DNA of 64,000 nucleotides from Bacillus fungorum (GTDB lineage Bacteria; Bacillota; Bacilli; Bacillales; Bacillaceae_G): NCBI RefSeq assembly GCF_002746455.1, contig NZ_NWUW01000006.1:124001-188000 (forward strand). The letters run 5' to 3'. The notes under the pieces are model-generated. The model was not told the origin of the DNA. It saw only the letters and a list, made by a program, of their open reading frames with translations, and searched no databases. The translations under genes were made by a program, and so were the position numbers. Below are positions 1 to 10,140 of the stretch, in pieces. Within the stretch, counting starts at the first letter, position 1, and each line of letters opens with the position of its first letter.

Positions 1-1166
1 AAAAAGTAAACCGTGTATTAGGTACAAATATTTCTGCAAGTGAAATGGGTACAATGTTCACAAACTTGAAGTTCCCATTCACAGAAGTAGAAGGAACATT
101 CCATGTGAATGTACCAGCACGTCGTCCTGATATTACAATTTCAGAAGACTTAGTAGAAGAAGTGGGCCGCTTATACGGTTATGACCACATTCCAGTTACA
201 TTACCTTCTGGAACGATGACACGTGGTAAATTAACATCAGCACAAACAAAGCGTCGTAAAGTACGTCGCTTCTTAGAAGGTGCTGGTTTATATGAAGCAA
301 TTACGTATTCATTAACAAGCGCTGACAAAGCGAAACAATATATGGTTGAGCCAAACGAAAAGGCACCTGTAAATCTTGCACTTCCAATGAGTGAAGAACG
401 TAGCCAACTTCGTTTAAGCTTAGTACCACAATTGTTAGAAGCAGTTTCATACAATATTGCACGTAAAAACGATAGTGTTGCTTTATACGAAGTAGGTTCT
501 ATCTTCTTGCCAACAGAAGAAGGAGAACTTCCGAAAGAAGAACAACATCTTGCAGGTGTGATGACAGGTCTTGCTCTTCACCATGCATGGCAAGGTGAGA
601 AGAAGGTTGTAGACTTCTTCGTTGTGAAAGGTGTACTAGAGGGACTATTCGACGTACTTGGCGTTTCAAACCAAATCACTTATGCACCAGCAAAACGTGA
701 AGGTATGCACCCAGGTCGTACAGCTGACATCGTATTAGATGGCGAAGTAATTGGTTTCATCGGTCAATTGCACCCAGAAGCAGAAAAACAATTAGATGTG
801 AAAAATACATTCGTATTTGAACTATCTCTTGTAAAAGTATTCGGTACAGACGCAGAAGAGACTTACTACTCAGCAATTCCACGTTTCCCATCTATGACAC
901 GTGACATGGCTGTTGTCGTAACGAAAGAAACAAAAGCTGGTGAAATGAAGCAAGTCATTGCTGAAGCTGGCGGAGAACTTCTGAAAGACGTAACGCTATT
1001 TGACTTATACGAAGGTGAAAAAATGGAAGAAGGCAAGAAATCACTTGCATTCTCTATGACCTACTTCGATGCAGAACGTACGTTAACAGACGAAGAAGTA
1101 ACAGAAGCACATAACCGTGTATTAACAACGGTAGAAGAGAAATTTGGTGCGGAGTTACGTAAGTAA
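1..1166 (+). CDS. pheT: Phenylalanine-tRNA ligase beta subunit, C-terminal part
   Basis: The reading frame is open from base 3 with no start, so the gene begins upstream of the window; about 388 C-terminal residues are present of a family length near 800. PheT is the large subunit of the cytoplasmic alpha2-beta2 enzyme that charges tRNA-Phe. Visible parts are the B5 region ([21 protein letters not shown]), the catalytic-like core ([30 protein letters not shown]) and the C-terminal FDX anticodon-binding domain (from about [14 protein letters not shown] to the end). A terminator follows directly. Identity is confident from family motifs and the Bacillus gene order. Confidence 0.97.
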   Translation, partial: KVNRVLGTNISASEMGTMFTNLKFPFTEVEGTFHVNVPARRPDITISEDLVEEVGRLYGYDHIPVTLPSGTMTRGKLTSAQTKRRKVRRFLEGAGLYEAITYSLTSADKAKQYMVEPNEKAPVNLALPMSEERSQLRLSLVPQLLEAVSYNIARKNDSVALYEVGSIFLPTEEGELPKEEQHLAGVMTGLALHHAWQGEKKVVDFFVVKGVLEGLFDVLGVSNQITYAPAKREGMHPGRTADIVLDGEVIGFIGQLHPEAEKQLDVKNTFVFELSLVKVFGTDAEETYYSAIPRFPSMTRDMAVVVTKETKAGEMKQVIAEAGGELLKDVTLFDLYEGEKMEEGKKSLAFSMTYFDAERTLTDEEVTEAHNRVLTTVEEKFGAELRK

Positions 1167-1169
1167 TAA

Positions 1170-1203
1170 AAAAATTGCCGGATTCATTCCGGCAATTTTT
1201 TTA
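1170..1203 (+). terminator. Terminator after pheT
   Basis: An 11-bp perfect stem (AAAATTGCCGG / CCGGCAATTTT) with a short loop is followed by a T run just after the pheT stop. Confidence 0.9.
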
Positions 1204-1351
1204 TTGCACAATTGTAGAAAGATGTCGGTAAGTCGATATATTATAAAAATCGCTTATATATTTTTTGACATCTTGCATCTTTCTCTCGAATGTAGTACAT
1301 TAATTTTAGTTTAACAAAATGAAAGACGATGATAAGGAAAAGTAGTATATA

Positions 1352-1358
1352 CTATAAT
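1352..1358 (+). promoter_or_regulatory. Probable asnS -10 element
   Basis: A TATAAT hexamer (1353-1358) lies just upstream of the T-box leader. The matching -35 is poor, so the call rests on position and the -10 only. The rest of the 1204-1369 gap is AT-rich with nothing else recognised. Confidence 0.45.
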
Positions 1359-1369
1359 CCAAAGCGAGT

Positions 1370-1591
1370 CAGGGACGGTGAGAGCCTGGTGAGGCGGTAT
1401 ATGTGAAGAACACCTTGGAGTTGCTAACCGAAATTGAATCTTGTATTCAAGAGTAGACTTAGACGGGAATCCGGCCTGTTACAAACCGGGAAGTATGTAT
1501 TACATACGAGGTAAAGTTGGTCTTTATGACAAATTGGGTGGTACCGCGAAGTTTAACCTTTCGTCCCTTTATGGATGAAAGGTTTTTTTGT
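1370..1591 (+). promoter_or_regulatory. T-box leader of asnS
   Basis: A T-box riboswitch reads the charging state of its cognate tRNA and switches between terminator and antiterminator. Seen here are Stem I features (GTGAGAGCC region near 1379), the T-box proper TGGGTGGTACCGCG (1535-1548), whose antiterminator bulge pairs the uncharged tRNA NCCA end, and an intrinsic terminator with arms AACCTTTCGTCC and ATGAAAGGTT ending in a T run at 1584-1590. A candidate Asn specifier AAC is at 1409-1411. The specifier is inferred by analogy; T-box identity is secure. Confidence 0.92.
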
Positions 1592-1623
1592 ATTTAAATA
1601 TATCAGCAAAGGAGAATTTCACT

Positions 1624-3015
1624 ATGGAAAACACATTAGTAAAAAGTCTGTATAGAGATACAGATAAATACGCAGGTCAAACAGTACAAGTATCAGGGTG
1701 GATTCGTAACTTACGTGATTCAAAAGCATTTGGTTTCATCGAATTAAACGACGGTAGCTTCTTCAAAAGCGTTCAAATCGTTTTCGATACAGAATTAGAT
1801 AACTTCAAAGAAATTGCAAAGCTTCCACTTAGCTCTTCAGTTAAAGTAGAAGGAAAAGTAATTGCAACGCCTGGAGCGAAGCAACCATTTGAAATTAAAG
1901 CAGAAAAAATTGATATCGAGGGCTTATCAGATTCTGATTACCCACTTCAAAAGAAGCGTCACACGTTTGAATACTTACGTACAATCGCTCACTTACGTCC
2001 AAGAACAAATGCATTCTCTGCAACGTTCCGCGTACGTTCTATCGCAGCATTTGCGATTCACCAATTCTTCCAAGAGCGTGGATTTGTACATGTTCACACA
2101 CCAATCATCACTGGTAGTGATACAGAAGGTGCGGGCGAAATGTTCCGCGTAACAACGCAAGATTTAAATAACGTACCAAAAGGTGAAGACGGAAAAGTTG
2201 ATGAATCAAAAGATTTCTTCGGTAAAGAAACAAACTTAACAGTAAGTGGACAGCTGAACGCTGAAGCTTATGCATTAGCATTCCGTGATGTATACACATT
2301 CGGACCTACATTCCGTGCAGAAAACTCAAACACAACTCGTCACGCTGCTGAGTTCTGGATGGTTGAGCCTGAGATTGCATTTGCTGAATTAGGTGACGTA
2401 ATGAACCTTACAGAAGATATGCTGAAATATGCAATGAAATACGTATTAGAGCATGCACCAGAAGAAATGGAATTCTTCAACAGCTTCGTTGATAAAACAG
2501 TTCTAGAGCGCATGAACAACGTCATCAACTCTGACTTTGGTCGCATCACTTATACAGAAGCAATTAAAGTACTTCAAGAATCAGGTGCTGACTTCAAATA
2601 CCCAGTAGAATGGGGTATTGACTTACAAACAGAGCACGAAAGATACTTATCAGAAGAAATCTTCAAACGCCCTGTATTCGTAACTGACTATCCGAAAGAC
2701 ATTAAAGCATTCTACATGCGCTTAAATGAAGACGGTAAAACAGTAGCTGCTACTGACCTTCTAGTTCCTGGCATCGGCGAATTAATCGGCGGAAGTCAAC
2801 GTGAAGAAAGAATGGACGTTTTAGTAGACAGAATTAAAGAATTAGGTATGAACGAAGAGGACTACTGGTGGTACTTAGAGCTTAGAAAATACGGCGGTAC
2901 AAAACACGCTGGATTCGGTCTAGGTTTCGAGCGCTTCCTAATGTACATCACTGGCATGGCTAACATCCGTGACGTCATTCCATTCCCAAGAACTCCAGGT
3001 TCTTCTGAATTCTAA
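1624..3015 (+). CDS. asnS: Asparagine-tRNA ligase
   Basis: A 463-residue class IIb aminoacyl-tRNA synthetase that charges tRNA-Asn in the cytoplasm. The N-terminal OB-fold anticodon-binding domain ([24 protein letters not shown]) is followed by a class II core with motif 2 ([21 protein letters not shown]) and motif 3 ([13 protein letters not shown]). The ATG at 1624 is chosen over an in-frame upstream start at 1588 because GGAGAA lies at the right distance and the upstream codons overlap the T-box terminator. A T-box leader controls it; a terminator follows. Length is normal for the family. Confidence 0.97.
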   Translation: MENTLVKSLYRDTDKYAGQTVQVSGWIRNLRDSKAFGFIELNDGSFFKSVQIVFDTELDNFKEIAKLPLSSSVKVEGKVIATPGAKQPFEIKAEKIDIEGLSDSDYPLQKKRHTFEYLRTIAHLRPRTNAFSATFRVRSIAAFAIHQFFQERGFVHVHTPIITGSDTEGAGEMFRVTTQDLNNVPKGEDGKVDESKDFFGKETNLTVSGQLNAEAYALAFRDVYTFGPTFRAENSNTTRHAAEFWMVEPEIAFAELGDVMNLTEDMLKYAMKYVLEHAPEEMEFFNSFVDKTVLERMNNVINSDFGRITYTEAIKVLQESGADFKYPVEWGIDLQTEHERYLSEEIFKRPVFVTDYPKDIKAFYMRLNEDGKTVAATDLLVPGIGELIGGSQREERMDVLVDRIKELGMNEEDYWWYLELRKYGGTKHAGFGLGFERFLMYITGMANIRDVIPFPRTPGSSEF

Positions 3016-3021
3016 AATATG

Positions 3022-3056
3022 AAAAAAGCGAGAGGATTTCCTCTCGCTTTTTATTT
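3022..3056 (+). terminator. Terminator after asnS
   Basis: The stem AAAAGCGAGAGG / CCTCTCGCTTTT followed by T-rich sequence sits immediately after the asnS stop codon. Confidence 0.9.
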
Positions 3057-3107
3057 TGCATAGTTTATTACCTCATAGCAAAAAGTAACGCGAAGGGGTG
3101 AATATAA

Positions 3108-3242
3108 ATGAGTAAAAAAGTGAAAAAAGATCATTCAAGATCCAGCCTTGGCTCTCCAGAAGTAGAAGGACAAGGAACGACGACACATGAAACGGGTTCT
3201 CATAAAGTATCTTCATCAAATAAGAAGCAGAAACGAAGCTAA
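3108..3242 (+). CDS. Small basic YuzL-like protein, 44 residues
   Basis: A 44-residue ORF starts at ATG 3108 with an upstream GAAGGGGTGA ribosome binding site and ends at its own terminator. The protein is hydrophilic and lysine/serine rich, beginning MSKKVKKDHSRSSLGSPEVE and containing VEGQGTTTHETG. It resembles the small YuzL-like family of Bacillus, whose function is unknown; the family assignment is from memory of the motif and is tentative. No membrane segment or signal peptide. It stands between asnS and convergent genes, so it is likely monocistronic. Confidence 0.7.
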   Translation: MSKKVKKDHSRSSLGSPEVEGQGTTTHETGSHKVSSSNKKQKRS

Positions 3243-3245
3243 CAT

Positions 3246-3280
3246 AAAAAAGGGAGAGTCTTGGCGGCTTTCCCTTTTTG
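3246..3280. terminator. Terminator between the YuzL-like gene and the convergent membrane gene
   Basis: AAAAAGGGAGAG and CTTTCCCTTTTT flank a short loop. A-runs and T-runs on both sides mean it could serve both converging genes. Confidence 0.75.
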
Positions 3281-3284
3281 TGTA

Positions 3285-3536
3285 TTATATCTTATTATCA
3301 TTAATCTCTTTTGTAATTTTATCTACATCTTTGTCTAATCGATCTAAATAGAAAAACCACAGTAAACTCATGAACACGTAATAGATGGCCATAACGCCAA
3401 GATTATCAGATATGTTTTCGAATGTAGATTTAGTAGTGAAGAAAGCGCCCCAAACAGTAGAAATAATGAAGTAAGAAAGCGGGCCTACGAGGTGTACGAA
3501 AACATATAATAACTTTTTCGCTTTTGCAGCGTTCAT
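3285..3536 (-). CDS. Small membrane protein of unknown function, 83 residues
   Basis: The protein has two likely membrane segments (about residues 9-31, LLYVFVHLVGPLSYFIISTV, and 46-64, LGVMAIYYVFMSLLWFFYL) and a charged C-terminal tail rich in Lys and Asp (LDKDVDKITKEINDNK). Its start codon overlaps the stop of the upstream minus-strand gene by 4 bases, so the two are almost certainly co-translated. No family is recognised. The two-helix topology with a cytoplasmic tail would suit a small membrane accessory protein, but this is inference. Confidence 0.75.
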   Translation of the reverse strand: MNAAKAKKLLYVFVHLVGPLSYFIISTVWGAFFTTKSTFENISDNLGVMAIYYVFMSLLWFFYLDRLDKDVDKITKEINDNKI

Positions 3537-3802
3537 ATGAAATACCTTCTTTTTCTGATCATAAATTCAAGTTCCTCACAGAAGTGTTGTAGTTTTGCTG
3601 GATTATGTATTAACAAGCGGGCATCGTGTTTCCCGATAAATCTGCGGATCCGAAAGTTTAATAAGAAAGATCGACCATAACGCTCTATTAAATCGTTGAA
3701 GGCTGGTTGTTCACTTAGTAGCTGAATGTTTTCCCTAATTTCGAACTGTCTTTTGTGTGGATCACCTAGTAAGATATTTAGAATCATTTGTAGAAGTAGC
3801 AA
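3533..3802 (-). CDS. Unknown cytoplasmic protein, 89 residues
   Basis: A TTG start at 3802 is preceded by AGGAGAGG at a good distance on the minus strand. The product is a basic, mostly helical 89-residue protein (RRFIGKHDARLLIHN, CEELEFMIRKRRYFI) without membrane segments. It overlaps the downstream small membrane protein by 4 bases, so both form a two-gene operon running away from rnhC. I do not recognise the family. Codon use matches the neighbours, so it looks like a resident gene. Confidence 0.7.
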   Translation of the reverse strand: MLLLQMILNILLGDPHKRQFEIRENIQLLSEQPAFNDLIERYGRSFLLNFRIRRFIGKHDARLLIHNPAKLQHFCEELEFMIRKRRYFI

Positions 3803-3880
3803 TGGGAATCCTCTCCTTAGTTTGAATAATCTGTATATTTGTATTGTAACAAAAATATAAGGTCTATAGTAGGGTTAAAC

Positions 3881-3914
3881 AAAAAAACAGGAGTTTGTAG
3901 GCTCCTGTTTTTGT
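3881..3914 (-). terminator. Terminator after rnhC
   Basis: Read on the minus strand, AAAACAGGAGCC pairs with the complementary arm and is followed by a run of T, directly downstream of the rnhC stop. Confidence 0.85.
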
Positions 3915-3919
3915 CGATA

Positions 3920-4855
3920 CTATTTTAATAAGCGAAACGCCTTCTCCTTATTAGCGAAATGGAGTTTCACAAACTCAGGTAATCGTTCTTTACCAAGCTT
4001 TTGAATTAATTTAGCAGCGGCGATATCAACTTGTTTACCTGCACCCTTTGGAAGTGGCATACCAGCTTTTTTACTTAGTTCGTCAAACTGTTTTACAAAT
4101 GAGTAACGAGCTAAAATAGAAGCAGCGGCTACTGCTAAATGGACGCTTTCGCCTTTCGTCGCGAAGTAAACATTTTCACGCTGTACCTGTTTTTGTTTTG
4201 CTAAATATTTGTAGTATGTATCAGGTTGTGTGAATTGGTCGATTAAGACGCCTTCAGGTTTTGTAGGTGCAATTTTAGCTAATAAGTTTGTAATAGCTTT
4301 ATTATGTAGTAAAGCTTTTAACTTACCTTGGTTGTTTCCTTTATCAAATAGCTCGTTATATTTTTCGTTATGAAGGACAAGAGAGCTGTAAGGAACAACG
4401 TGTAGAAGTTGTTTTGCAATGGCAGTAATTTGATCGTCATTTAAGTTTTTAGAGTCTTTTACACCAAGTTCTTTTAGTAGTGGAATTTGCTTCGCATCTA
4501 CATATACAGCAACTACTGTCATCGGTCCGAAGAAATCACCAGTACCAACTTCATCTGACCCTATGATAGACATTGTACCAATCGAAGTAGGCGGTGCATA
4601 ACGGTGTGAATCGATAGATTTTTTTACAGCTGTTTTCGGTGTTTGATAGACGGTTTGCCAACGAGCAGCTTCTACTTCAGCACGTCCACCTTGGAACATT
4701 ACTTTTCCGGATTTATACGCTGTAATTGTGCAAGATGGCACCTTTGCCATGAAGATCCCGCCTTGTGGAATTTTCGGGCTAAGCGATTGTTTATATTGTT
4801 GTTTCATGTCTTCAATTACTGTAGAATTTGTTTGAATTACGATAGAATTTGACAT
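3920..4855 (-). CDS. rnhC: Ribonuclease HIII
   Basis: The 311-residue enzyme cleaves RNA in RNA-DNA hybrids in the cytoplasm. An N-terminal substrate-binding domain (residues ~1-85, ending in a TBP-like fold around SCTITAYKSGKVMFQGG) precedes the type 2 RNase H core with the catalytic start GSDEVGTGDFFGP, then GVKDSKNL and the late acidic region VLIDQF. The ATG at 4855 (MSNSIVIQ) is preferred over an upstream in-frame start because AGGGGTG lies just before it. It is divergent from zapA, as in other Bacillus genomes. Confidence 0.96.
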   Translation of the reverse strand: MSNSIVIQTNSTVIEDMKQQYKQSLSPKIPQGGIFMAKVPSCTITAYKSGKVMFQGGRAEVEAARWQTVYQTPKTAVKKSIDSHRYAPPTSIGTMSIIGSDEVGTGDFFGPMTVVAVYVDAKQIPLLKELGVKDSKNLNDDQITAIAKQLLHVVPYSSLVLHNEKYNELFDKGNNQGKLKALLHNKAITNLLAKIAPTKPEGVLIDQFTQPDTYYKYLAKQKQVQRENVYFATKGESVHLAVAAASILARYSFVKQFDELSKKAGMPLPKGAGKQVDIAAAKLIQKLGKERLPEFVKLHFANKEKAFRLLK

Positions 4856-4979
4856 AATAGTCACCCCTTTTTTTATATTGTTATTTTTATCATATCGGAT
4901 TGTTCTTTCTGTTTCCATATTATGAAGGTTCATGGTATGATAAACTTTAGGATTCTGTACGTGATTGGAGGCCGGTGAG

Positions 4980-5249
4980 TTGTCACAACAAAAGGGAAAG
5001 AAAAGTCGAATTAATGTAGAAATCTATGGTCAGCAATATTCAGTTGTTGGCGATGAAAGTACAAGTCATATCCGCATGGTAGCAGCGATTGTGGATGATA
5101 AAATGCGCGAACTCAATGCCAAGAATCCTTCGCTTGACACGAGTAGACTAGCGGTATTGACGGCGGTAAACGTCATACACGATTACATAAAATTAAAAGA
5201 AGAACATGAGAAATTGAAAGAAAGTATGACAAAAAAAGGAATGGAATAA
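4980..5249 (+). CDS. zapA: Cell division protein ZapA
   Basis: An 89-residue FtsZ-ring stabiliser that bundles FtsZ filaments at midcell. It begins at TTG 4980 ([18 protein letters not shown]), chosen because GGAGG (4967-4971) sits 8 nt upstream; an in-frame TTG at 4965 would overlap that site. The N-terminal beta-rich dimerisation part includes QQYSVVGDE and the C-terminal coiled coil is [15 protein letters not shown]. The next gene, cvpA, starts one base after this stop, so they are co-translated. Confidence 0.94.
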   Translation: MSQQKGKKSRINVEIYGQQYSVVGDESTSHIRMVAAIVDDKMRELNAKNPSLDTSRLAVLTAVNVIHDYIKLKEEHEKLKESMTKKGME

Positions 5250-5250
5250 C

Positions 5251-5790
5251 ATGATTGATATTATTATCATTTTACTGCTTGTTATGGGATTTTTCCTCGG
5301 CTTACGAAGAGGTTTTATTCTGCAACTTGTAAAGTTAACAAGCTTTATTATCGCATACCTTGTTGCATACTGGTACTGTAAAGATTTAGCGCCAGCACTT
5401 GCGAAATTCATTCCGTATCCATTTGATAAAAACGTATCTGTTCCAGAATGGATTGATGCAAATAATATTGAAAAAGTATTTTATCAAGCACTTGCGTTTA
5501 TCGTACTATTTATTATTACAAAAATCGCACTTTCATTACTTGGTAATTTGTTAAATATGTTTGCAGAAATACCGGTTTTAAAGCAAGTTAATGCGTTTGC
5601 GGGGGCAATCCTCGGATTTTTAGAAGTGTATATTATTTTGTTTGTTTTAATTATCGTTGGAAATATCCTTCCAATTGAACAACTACAAACACCATTACAA
5701 AAATCATCAATTAGCAAAATAATTGTAGACGATACACCGATTCTCTCTGAAAAGGTGAAGGAACTATGGCAGACAGGTAGCAGAGTATAA
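5251..5790 (+). CDS. cvpA: CvpA family membrane protein (YshB)
   Basis: A 179-residue integral membrane protein of the CvpA family. Four membrane segments are visible (residues ~2-14, ~24-42, ~77-95 and ~117-140). The N-terminal signature DIIIILLLVMGFFLGLRRG is typical. CvpA was first described for colicin V production in E. coli; its role in Bacillus is uncertain. It starts one base after zapA and has its own terminator, so zapA-cvpA form one transcriptional unit ahead of polX. Confidence 0.93.
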   Translation: MIDIIIILLLVMGFFLGLRRGFILQLVKLTSFIIAYLVAYWYCKDLAPALAKFIPYPFDKNVSVPEWIDANNIEKVFYQALAFIVLFIITKIALSLLGNLLNMFAEIPVLKQVNAFAGAILGFLEVYIILFVLIIVGNILPIEQLQTPLQKSSISKIIVDDTPILSEKVKELWQTGSRV

Positions 5791-5823
5791 CTTCTCTTTT
5801 TTCGGAAAGAGAAGTTTTTTTCT
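5787..5823 (+). terminator. Terminator after cvpA
   Basis: AACTTCTCTTTT and AAAGAGAAGTT form a stem followed by seven T. Part of the transcription may read through to polX. Confidence 0.85.
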
Positions 5824-5842
5824 ATGAAAGAAAGGCGGGGCA

Positions 5843-7564
5843 ATGATGAAAGTAAATAAAAAACAAGTTATCAAATTATTAGAGACAATCGGGCTTTTTA
5901 TGGAACTAAAGGGCGCGAATCCATTTAAAATATCTGCATTTCGTAAAGCGGCAGCAGCATTAGAAAGTGACGATCGTAGCCTTTCTGAAATTGAAGATTT
6001 CACGAAGATTCCGGGCATTGGAAAAGGAACAGCAGCCGTTATTCAAGAATATATAGAATCGGGAACATCTGAAGTATTACAGGAGCTTGAAAAAGAAGTG
6101 CCGAGTAGCTTATTACCGTTATTAAAATTGCCAGGCCTTGGTGGTAAAAAGGTAGCTAAGTTATATAAAGAACTTGGTGTTGTTGATATGGAATCGCTAA
6201 AAGCGGTTTGTGAGGAAAATAAAGTACAAGCTTTAGCAGGTTTCGGTAAGAAGACAGAAGAGAAAATATTAGAAGCAATCGATCAAGTAGGATCTCGTCC
6301 AGAGCGTTTACCAATCGCGATGGTATTGCCTATTGCCGGGGAAATAGAGGAGAAATTGTCGAATATTGCTGAAGTAATTCGTTTCTCGCGCGCTGGTAGT
6401 TTACGCCGTGTTCGTGAAACAGTGAAAGATTTAGACTTTATCATTGCAACGACAGAACCAGCAGCAGTACGTGAGCATTTACTGCAATTCGATAATATGA
6501 TTGAAGTAATCGCAAGTGGAGATACGAAAGTTTCTGTTCGCCTTCAATATGAATATGATATTTCAATCGATTTCCGTTTAGTAAAACCAGAAGAATTTAT
6601 TACAACTCTTCACCATTTCACAGGATCAAAAGACCATAACGTGAAAATGCGTCAAATCGCAAAAGATAAAGGCGAGAAAATTAGTGAGTACGGTGTAGAA
6701 AACTTAGAAACAGGTGAAGTGAAGACGTTTGAAACAGAAGAGGAGTTCTTTGCTCATTTCGGTCTTCCGTTTATCCCGCCAGAAGTGCGTGAAGATGGAA
6801 AAGAAATTGAATTAATTAAAGAGTATCCAAACTTAATTCAGTTTTCCGATATACAAGGTGATTTACATATGCATACAACGTGGAGTGACGGTGCTTTTTC
6901 TATTGAAGAAATGGTACAAGCGTGCCGCGCTCGTGGATATAAGTTTATGGCGATTACTGATCACTCACAATACTTGAAAGTAGCGAACGGTTTAACGAAA
7001 GAGCGCCTTCGTGAACAAGCGAAAGAAATTGAACGTATGAACGAAAAGTATCCAGACATTACAATTTTACGCGGAATTGAAATGGATATTTTACCGGATG
7101 CCTCGCTTGATTTTGATGATGAAGTACTAGCAGAATTAGATTATGTTATTGGAGCGATTCACTCTAGCTTCTCACAAGACCGTGAAACGATTATGAAACG
7201 TCTTCGCGCTGCGCTAGAGAATAAGCATGTCACAATGATTGCTCATCCGACAGGACGTCTTCTTGGACGTCGTGAGGGTTATGATGTAGATACAGATTTA
7301 TTAATTGAACTCGCAAAAGAGACAAATACAGTTTTAGAATTAAATGCGAATCCAAACCGTCTAGATTTAAGCGCGAAATTATTAAAACAAGCACAAGATG
7401 CTGGTGTAAAAGTAGCGATTAATACGGATGCTCATACGCTTGAAATGTTAGAAGATATGGAAACAGGTGTAGCAGCGGCACGTAAAGGTTGGATTCAAAA
7501 AGATAACGTGATTAACACATGGGATATTGAACGTTTATTAGACTATATTAAACGTAATAAGTAA
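5843..7564 (+). CDS. polX: DNA polymerase/3'-5' exonuclease PolX
   Basis: A 573-residue repair polymerase of family X. The N-terminal half carries helix-hairpin-helix elements ([34 protein letters not shown]) and the polymerase core ([19 protein letters not shown] with the metal-binding Asp pair, and [10 protein letters not shown]). The C-terminal half is a PHP exonuclease domain with [29 protein letters not shown] and NTDAHT metal ligands. The start at 5843 follows AAAGGCGGGG; the second ATG at 5846 is an alternative. It is probably cotranscribed with mutS2, 19 bases downstream. Role: base-excision-type gap filling. Confidence 0.96.
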   Translation: MMKVNKKQVIKLLETIGLFMELKGANPFKISAFRKAAAALESDDRSLSEIEDFTKIPGIGKGTAAVIQEYIESGTSEVLQELEKEVPSSLLPLLKLPGLGGKKVAKLYKELGVVDMESLKAVCEENKVQALAGFGKKTEEKILEAIDQVGSRPERLPIAMVLPIAGEIEEKLSNIAEVIRFSRAGSLRRVRETVKDLDFIIATTEPAAVREHLLQFDNMIEVIASGDTKVSVRLQYEYDISIDFRLVKPEEFITTLHHFTGSKDHNVKMRQIAKDKGEKISEYGVENLETGEVKTFETEEEFFAHFGLPFIPPEVREDGKEIELIKEYPNLIQFSDIQGDLHMHTTWSDGAFSIEEMVQACRARGYKFMAITDHSQYLKVANGLTKERLREQAKEIERMNEKYPDITILRGIEMDILPDASLDFDDEVLAELDYVIGAIHSSFSQDRETIMKRLRAALENKHVTMIAHPTGRLLGRREGYDVDTDLLIELAKETNTVLELNANPNRLDLSAKLLKQAQDAGVKVAINTDAHTLEMLEDMETGVAAARKGWIQKDNVINTWDIERLLDYIKRNK

Positions 7565-7583
7565 CACAAGGGGGACCTGCAAC

Positions 7584-9944
7584 ATGTTAGAAAGAACGTT
7601 GCGTGTATTAGAATACAATAAAGTAAAAGAACAATTACTTGAACATACAGCATCTTCACTTGGCCGTGACAAAGTGAAGAATTTAGTACCGAGCACTGAT
7701 TTTGAAGAAATTGTAGAGATGCAAGATACAACGGATGAAGCAGCGAAAGTCATTCGTTTAAAAGGTAGTGCACCATTAGGTGGTATTACGGATATTCGCT
7801 CAAATGTGAAGCGTGCAAAGATTGGAAGTATGTTAAGTCCAAATGAACTACTTGATATTGCTAATACGATGTATGGTAGTCGCAATATGAAACGTTTCAT
7901 TGAAGATATGGTTGATAATGGTGTCGAGCTTCCGATTTTAGAAACTCATGTCGCTCAAATTGTATCTTTATATGATTTAGAAAAGAAAATTACAAATTGC
8001 ATCGGTGATGGCGGTGAAGTAGTCGATAGCGCAAGTGATAAACTGCGTGGTATTCGTACTCAAATTCGTACTGCGGAAAGTCGTATTCGTGAAAAGTTAG
8101 AAAATATGACGCGTTCTTCAAACGCGCAAAAGATGCTGTCTGACTCGATTGTAACGATTCGTAACGAACGTTACGTAATTCCGGTAAAACAAGAATACCG
8201 CGGCGTATATGGCGGTATTGTTCATGATCAATCTGCTTCTGGACAAACGTTATTTATTGAACCGCAAGTCATTGTAGAATTAAATAACGCGCTTCAAGAA
8301 GCTCGTGTGAAAGAAAAACAAGAAATCGAACGCATCTTATTGATGTTAACGGAAGAAGTAGCGGTAGAAGCGGATATCGTTTTATCAAACGTAGAAGTAG
8401 TTGCGAATCTTGACTTTATCTTTGCGAAAGCCTTTTATGCGAAGCGTATTAAAGCAACGAAGCCAATCGTAAATAACGAGCGCTACATGGATTTAAGACA
8501 AGCGCGCCATCCGCTTATTGATCCAGAAATTATCGTGCCAAATAACATTATGTTAGGTAAAGATTTCACGACAATTGTTATTACAGGACCGAATACAGGT
8601 GGTAAAACAGTTACGCTGAAAACAGTTGGTATTTGTGTATTAATGGCGCAGTCTGGTCTTCACATTCCAGTAATGGATGAGTCAGAGATTTGTGTATTCA
8701 AACATATCTTTGCTGATATCGGTGATGAGCAATCGATTGAACAAAGTTTAAGTACGTTCTCCTCACATATGGTGAACATTGTTGATATTTTAGAAAAAGC
8801 TGACTTTGAAAGCTTAGTTTTATTCGATGAATTAGGTGCTGGAACAGACCCGCAAGAAGGGGCTGCACTTGCCATTTCAATTTTAGATGAAGTATGTAAT
8901 CGCGGTGCTCGTGTTGTTGCTACGACGCATTACCCAGAATTAAAAGCATACGGATATAACCGTGAGCAAGTTATTAATGCGAGCGTTGAGTTTGATGTAA
9001 ATACATTAAGTCCAACGTATAAATTATTAATCGGTGTACCAGGACGTAGTAATGCCTTTGAAATTTCGAAACGCCTTGGATTATCTGATCGCGTTATTGA
9101 TCAAGCTCGTAACCACATTAGTACAGATACAAACAAAATTGAAAATATGATTGCGAAGTTAGAGGAAAGCCAGAAGAACGCAGAACGTGACTGGAACGAA
9201 GCAGAAGCACTTCGCAAGGAATCTGAAAAACTGCATCGCGAATTACAACGTCAAATCATTGAATTTAACGAAGATCGTGATGAACGATTATTAAAAGCGC
9301 AAAAAGAAGGGGAAGAAAAAGTCGAAGCTGCAAAGAAAGAAGCAGAAGGCATTATTCAAGAACTTCGTCAATTGCGTAAAGCACAGCTTGCAAACGTGAA
9401 AGATCACGAGCTAATTGAAGCGAAGAGCCGTCTAGAAGGCGCAGCACCAGAGCTTGTGAAGAAACAAAAAGTAAACGTGAAAAACACTGCGCCGAAACAA
9501 CAGTTGCGTGCAGGTGATGAAGTAAAAGTATTAACGTTCGGTCAAAAAGGTCAATTACTTGAAAGAGTAAGCGATACAGAGTGGAGTGTACAAATCGGTA
9601 TTCTGAAGATGAAAGTAAAAGAATCTAATATGGAATACATTAACACGCCAAAGCAAACAGAGAAAAAAGCAGTTGCAACAGTAAAAGGTAGAGACTATCA
9701 CGTTTCATTAGAACTTGATCTTCGTGGTGAACGATTTGAAAATGCAATGGCGCGCGTCGAAAAATACTTAGACGATGCCCAGCTTGCAAGCTACCCTCGT
9801 GTATCAATCATTCACGGTAAAGGCACAGGAGCACTTCGCCAAGGTGTTCAAGATTACTTGAAGAAGCATCGCGGTGTGAAAACATTCCGTTACGGTGACA
9901 TGGGCGAGGGAGGCCTAGGCGTAACAGTTGTCGAATTAAAATAG
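7584..9944 (+). CDS. mutS2: Endonuclease MutS2
   Basis: A 786-residue MutS homologue lacking the mismatch-recognition domain. The clamp/core region is followed by the ATPase with Walker A GPNTGGKT, Walker [15 protein letters not shown] and [12 protein letters not shown]; a long coiled coil rich in Glu/Lys (about residues 520-620) leads to a C-terminal Smr nuclease domain ([25 protein letters not shown]). MutS2 acts on recombination intermediates and, in Bacillus, on collided ribosomes; those roles are family knowledge. It follows polX closely and is probably the last large gene of that unit. Confidence 0.97.
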   Translation: MLERTLRVLEYNKVKEQLLEHTASSLGRDKVKNLVPSTDFEEIVEMQDTTDEAAKVIRLKGSAPLGGITDIRSNVKRAKIGSMLSPNELLDIANTMYGSRNMKRFIEDMVDNGVELPILETHVAQIVSLYDLEKKITNCIGDGGEVVDSASDKLRGIRTQIRTAESRIREKLENMTRSSNAQKMLSDSIVTIRNERYVIPVKQEYRGVYGGIVHDQSASGQTLFIEPQVIVELNNALQEARVKEKQEIERILLMLTEEVAVEADIVLSNVEVVANLDFIFAKAFYAKRIKATKPIVNNERYMDLRQARHPLIDPEIIVPNNIMLGKDFTTIVITGPNTGGKTVTLKTVGICVLMAQSGLHIPVMDESEICVFKHIFADIGDEQSIEQSLSTFSSHMVNIVDILEKADFESLVLFDELGAGTDPQEGAALAISILDEVCNRGARVVATTHYPELKAYGYNREQVINASVEFDVNTLSPTYKLLIGVPGRSNAFEISKRLGLSDRVIDQARNHISTDTNKIENMIAKLEESQKNAERDWNEAEALRKESEKLHRELQRQIIEFNEDRDERLLKAQKEGEEKVEAAKKEAEGIIQELRQLRKAQLANVKDHELIEAKSRLEGAAPELVKKQKVNVKNTAPKQQLRAGDEVKVLTFGQKGQLLERVSDTEWSVQIGILKMKVKESNMEYINTPKQTEKKAVATVKGRDYHVSLELDLRGERFENAMARVEKYLDDAQLASYPRVSIIHGKGTGALRQGVQDYLKKHRGVKTFRYGDMGEGGLGVTVVELK

Positions 9945-9975
9945 AAAACAACGAAACAAAAGGGGAAACCATTAT

Positions 9976-10068
9976 ATGTTTATGGACAAACTTGCAAAAG
10001 TATTGTTAGCTTGTTGCGGAATATTTTTGGTGATTGGGGTTATTTATTTAGTTGTTTTTGCGAAGTAA
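9976..10068 (+). CDS. Very small membrane protein, 30 residues
   Basis: ATG 9976 follows AAAAGGGGAAA and opens a 30-residue ORF (MFMDKLAKVLLACCGIFLVI then GVIYLVVFAK) that is one membrane helix with a short charged N-terminus containing Lys and Asp. Its stop is 3 bases before a strong terminator, so the polX-mutS2 unit appears to end with this gene. No family is recognised. A start at the third codon (MDKLAK) is possible. Confidence 0.6.
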   Translation: MFMDKLAKVLLACCGIFLVIGVIYLVVFAK

Positions 10069-10070
10069 AC

Positions 10071-10118
10071 GAGCGTCAATCGTGGCAGAGTGATATTGCC
10101 ATAGATTGACGCTTTTAA
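10071..10118 (+). terminator. Terminator after mutS2 and the small membrane gene
   Basis: A long stem, AGCGTCAATC-TGGCA pairing with TGCCATAGATTGACGCT, is followed by TTTTAAT. Confidence 0.8.
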
Positions 10119-10140
10119 TCTATACGAAAAGGAATAAGCT

